A stretch of 64,000 nucleotides of DNA from contig JAWPHD010001222.1 of assembly GCA_037043455.1 (NCBI GenBank), positions 248,001-312,000 of the forward strand. Reading direction: 5' to 3'. The translations under genes were made by a program, and so were the position numbers. Under the pieces are notes generated by a model. It did not search any database, was not told the DNA's origin, and saw nothing but the letters and a program-made list of their open reading frames with translations. Below, in pieces: positions 62,677-64,000 of this stretch. Source of the DNA: Cyrtodaria siliqua. Taxonomy: Eukaryota > Mollusca > Bivalvia > Adapedonta > Hiatellidae. How positions within the stretch are numbered: position 1 is the stretch's first letter; the number at the start of each line of letters is the position of its first letter.

Positions 62677-63380
62677 AAGAAGCAGTCCGAGGGACGGTCA
62701 TAGTCCCCTACCGGGTCTTGTGCAAAATTAACAATTCAGAAGCTGCATTGCTGTCAAAGGTTACTGTTTTGTCAATACAATAATTGCACAAATGTCAAAC
62801 TGCTGTCAAAGGTTACTGTGTTTCGCCAACACAATAATTGTAAAAAAATCAAAGAAATAAAGTTGTTATAAGCCAGTTTGTTAATTCTGAAGTTATTGAA
62901 GAAACAGTTTGAATGTACCCATATGAAAGGTTGAATGTAACCATGTGAATGATTATGCAAGGAATGTTGAAAACCTTACCATATTTAGCTGCAAAATATA
63001 TGTTCCTGTGTTCTGAAGGTATCGTGACCTTGTCATTTGAGCTACGGACATGGGTCTTGCGCGCGACACGCCGTCTCATTATGGTGAACATTTGTGCCGA
63101 GTTACTTCAAAATCCCACGATGCATGACAAAGTTACAACCCGGACAACCCTATTTCTGAACTTTAACCTCCAAATGTGACCTTGACCTTTGAGCTACTGA
63201 CCTGGGTCTTGCGTGCGACACGCCGTCTCATTATGTTGAACATTTGTGCCAAGTTATTTCAAAATCCCACGATGCATGACAAAGTTACAGTCCGAACAAA
63301 CATATGACAGACGGACGGACGGAAGGACGGACAGGGGGCAAACTTAAAGTCCCCTCCGGTTCGGACAGGTAGGGGACTAA
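62677..63380 (-). mobile_element. Helitron-like element, minus orientation
   Basis: The minus strand starts AGTCCCCTACCTGTCCG and GTCCGTCCTTCCGTCCGTCC. Two units follow with GCATCGTGGGATTTTGAA, CATAATGAGACGGCGTGTCG and GACCCAGGTCAGTAGCTC. It ends GGTAGGGGACTATGACCG, a hairpin, then CTTCTTGTTTG. Confidence 0.6.
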
Positions 63381-63581
63381 TAAAACAAATTCAGGAAATT
63401 GCCGAGCCTATTAAGCAGGATAACGTTGCGTACTCGGTATAACTGGGTATACTAAATGGCCATAGTAAAAACAACTGTACTCTCGCCGCAAGAACCAGAG
63501 TGAGCAGGTACATCAAGATACAGCCTTTAAAATAATGCTGTATTAGCACAAAGTTGATTTTGCTGAACTGCAATAAACATT

Positions 63582-64000
63582 GTTATGCCCCCGAAGGGTG
63601 GCATATAGTAGTCGCACTGTCCGTCTGTCTGTCAGTCCGTCAGTCCGTCATTCCGTCAGTCCGTCAGTCCCTTCGTTCGTCGATTCAATCGTGTCCGCTT
63701 AATAACTCTAACAAGACTGGACGGATTTTCAAATAACTAGACACAATTGCTCACCACAACAAGACGACGTTTCGCGCATAAAATCCAGGTCCGTGGCTCT
63801 AAAGTCAAGGTCACACTTAGAGGTCAAAGGTCAAAACAAAGTGCTTTCGTGTGAATAACTGACATTCATAGACAGATTTTCAAATAACTTGGCACAAGTG
63901 TTCAACACAGCAAGACGAGTGTCGTGCGCAAAACCCAGATCCGTGGCTCCAAGGTCAAGGTCACACTTAGAGGTCAAAGGTCAAATTGTGTCCGGCCAAT
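63582..64000 (+). mobile_element. Helitron-like element, cut by the window end
   Basis: TATGCCCCCGAAGGGTGGCA, then a GTCCGTCAGTCC run of variable GTCY/CAGT tetramers (63620-63672), and units matching 45437-45830 (AAATAACTTGGCACAAGTG, CCAAGGTCAAGGTCACAC). Confidence 0.7.

Overview
The window is animal genomic DNA, most likely from a bivalve mollusc. It is AT-rich and intron-rich, and it is saturated with repeats typical of bivalves: Helitron-like/pearl-type elements with GTCC/GTCT runs and AAGGTCA-rich tandem cores, tRNA-derived SINEs with AATTC or AAAC tails, non-LTR retrotransposons with CATT tails, and several MITE families. No bacterial genes, operons or CRISPR are present. The exact species cannot be read from the sequence.

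Two protein-coding host genes can be assembled exon by exon, and they are convergent. Gene 1 (+ strand, 13775..39052, 12 coding exons, 993 codons plus stop, every splice phase consistent) encodes a large NKRF-like (NF-kappa-B-repressing-factor-like) RNA-binding protein. It has a glycine/RGG-rich N-terminus, three tandem helical-cap plus dsRBD-like modules, a more canonical dsRBD and a degenerate R3H domain, with no G-patch. A 5' non-coding exon ending at 13399 is likely. Gene 2 (- strand, 62427 down to 44096, 7 coding exons in phase, 258 residues visible, N-terminus not certain) encodes a phytanoyl-CoA-dioxygenase-family (PhyH) Fe(II)/2-oxoglutarate oxygenase, with WHQD and a distal LLH plus Arg in the expected places. 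Most of its span is one 11.2-kb intron (46942..58128).

Layout: 1-1945 satellite-like repeat; 1950-2690 decayed non-LTR retrotransposon (-); 2.7-13.3 kb intergenic MITEs and Helitron-like elements; 13.4-39.1 kb gene 1, whose introns carry a SINE with intact target duplication, a pogo-like element, three Harbinger-like MITEs (one with a nested insertion), duplicated exon-7 boundaries, and in intron 11 a young, 5'-truncated non-LTR retrotransposon with an open RT-RNase H frame; 39.1-44.1 kb intergenic, with an unrecognised decayed coding segment and a 116-bp relative of the retrotransposon; 44.1-62.4 kb gene 2, whose introns carry a SINE nested in another repeat, a 1055-bp TTAA-flanked long-TIR element, a hAT MITE with a perfect 8-bp duplication, a 32-bp minisatellite and a 3-kb foldback structure. 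The foldback arms are built of 21-bp repeats that read as heptad repeats. The window ends in Helitron-like copies.

The two genes have no evident functional link. The most unusual items are the 53.2-56.2 kb foldback element with heptad-coding 21-bp arrays, the triplicated N-terminal module of the NKRF-like protein, and the exon-7 boundary copies inside intron 6.
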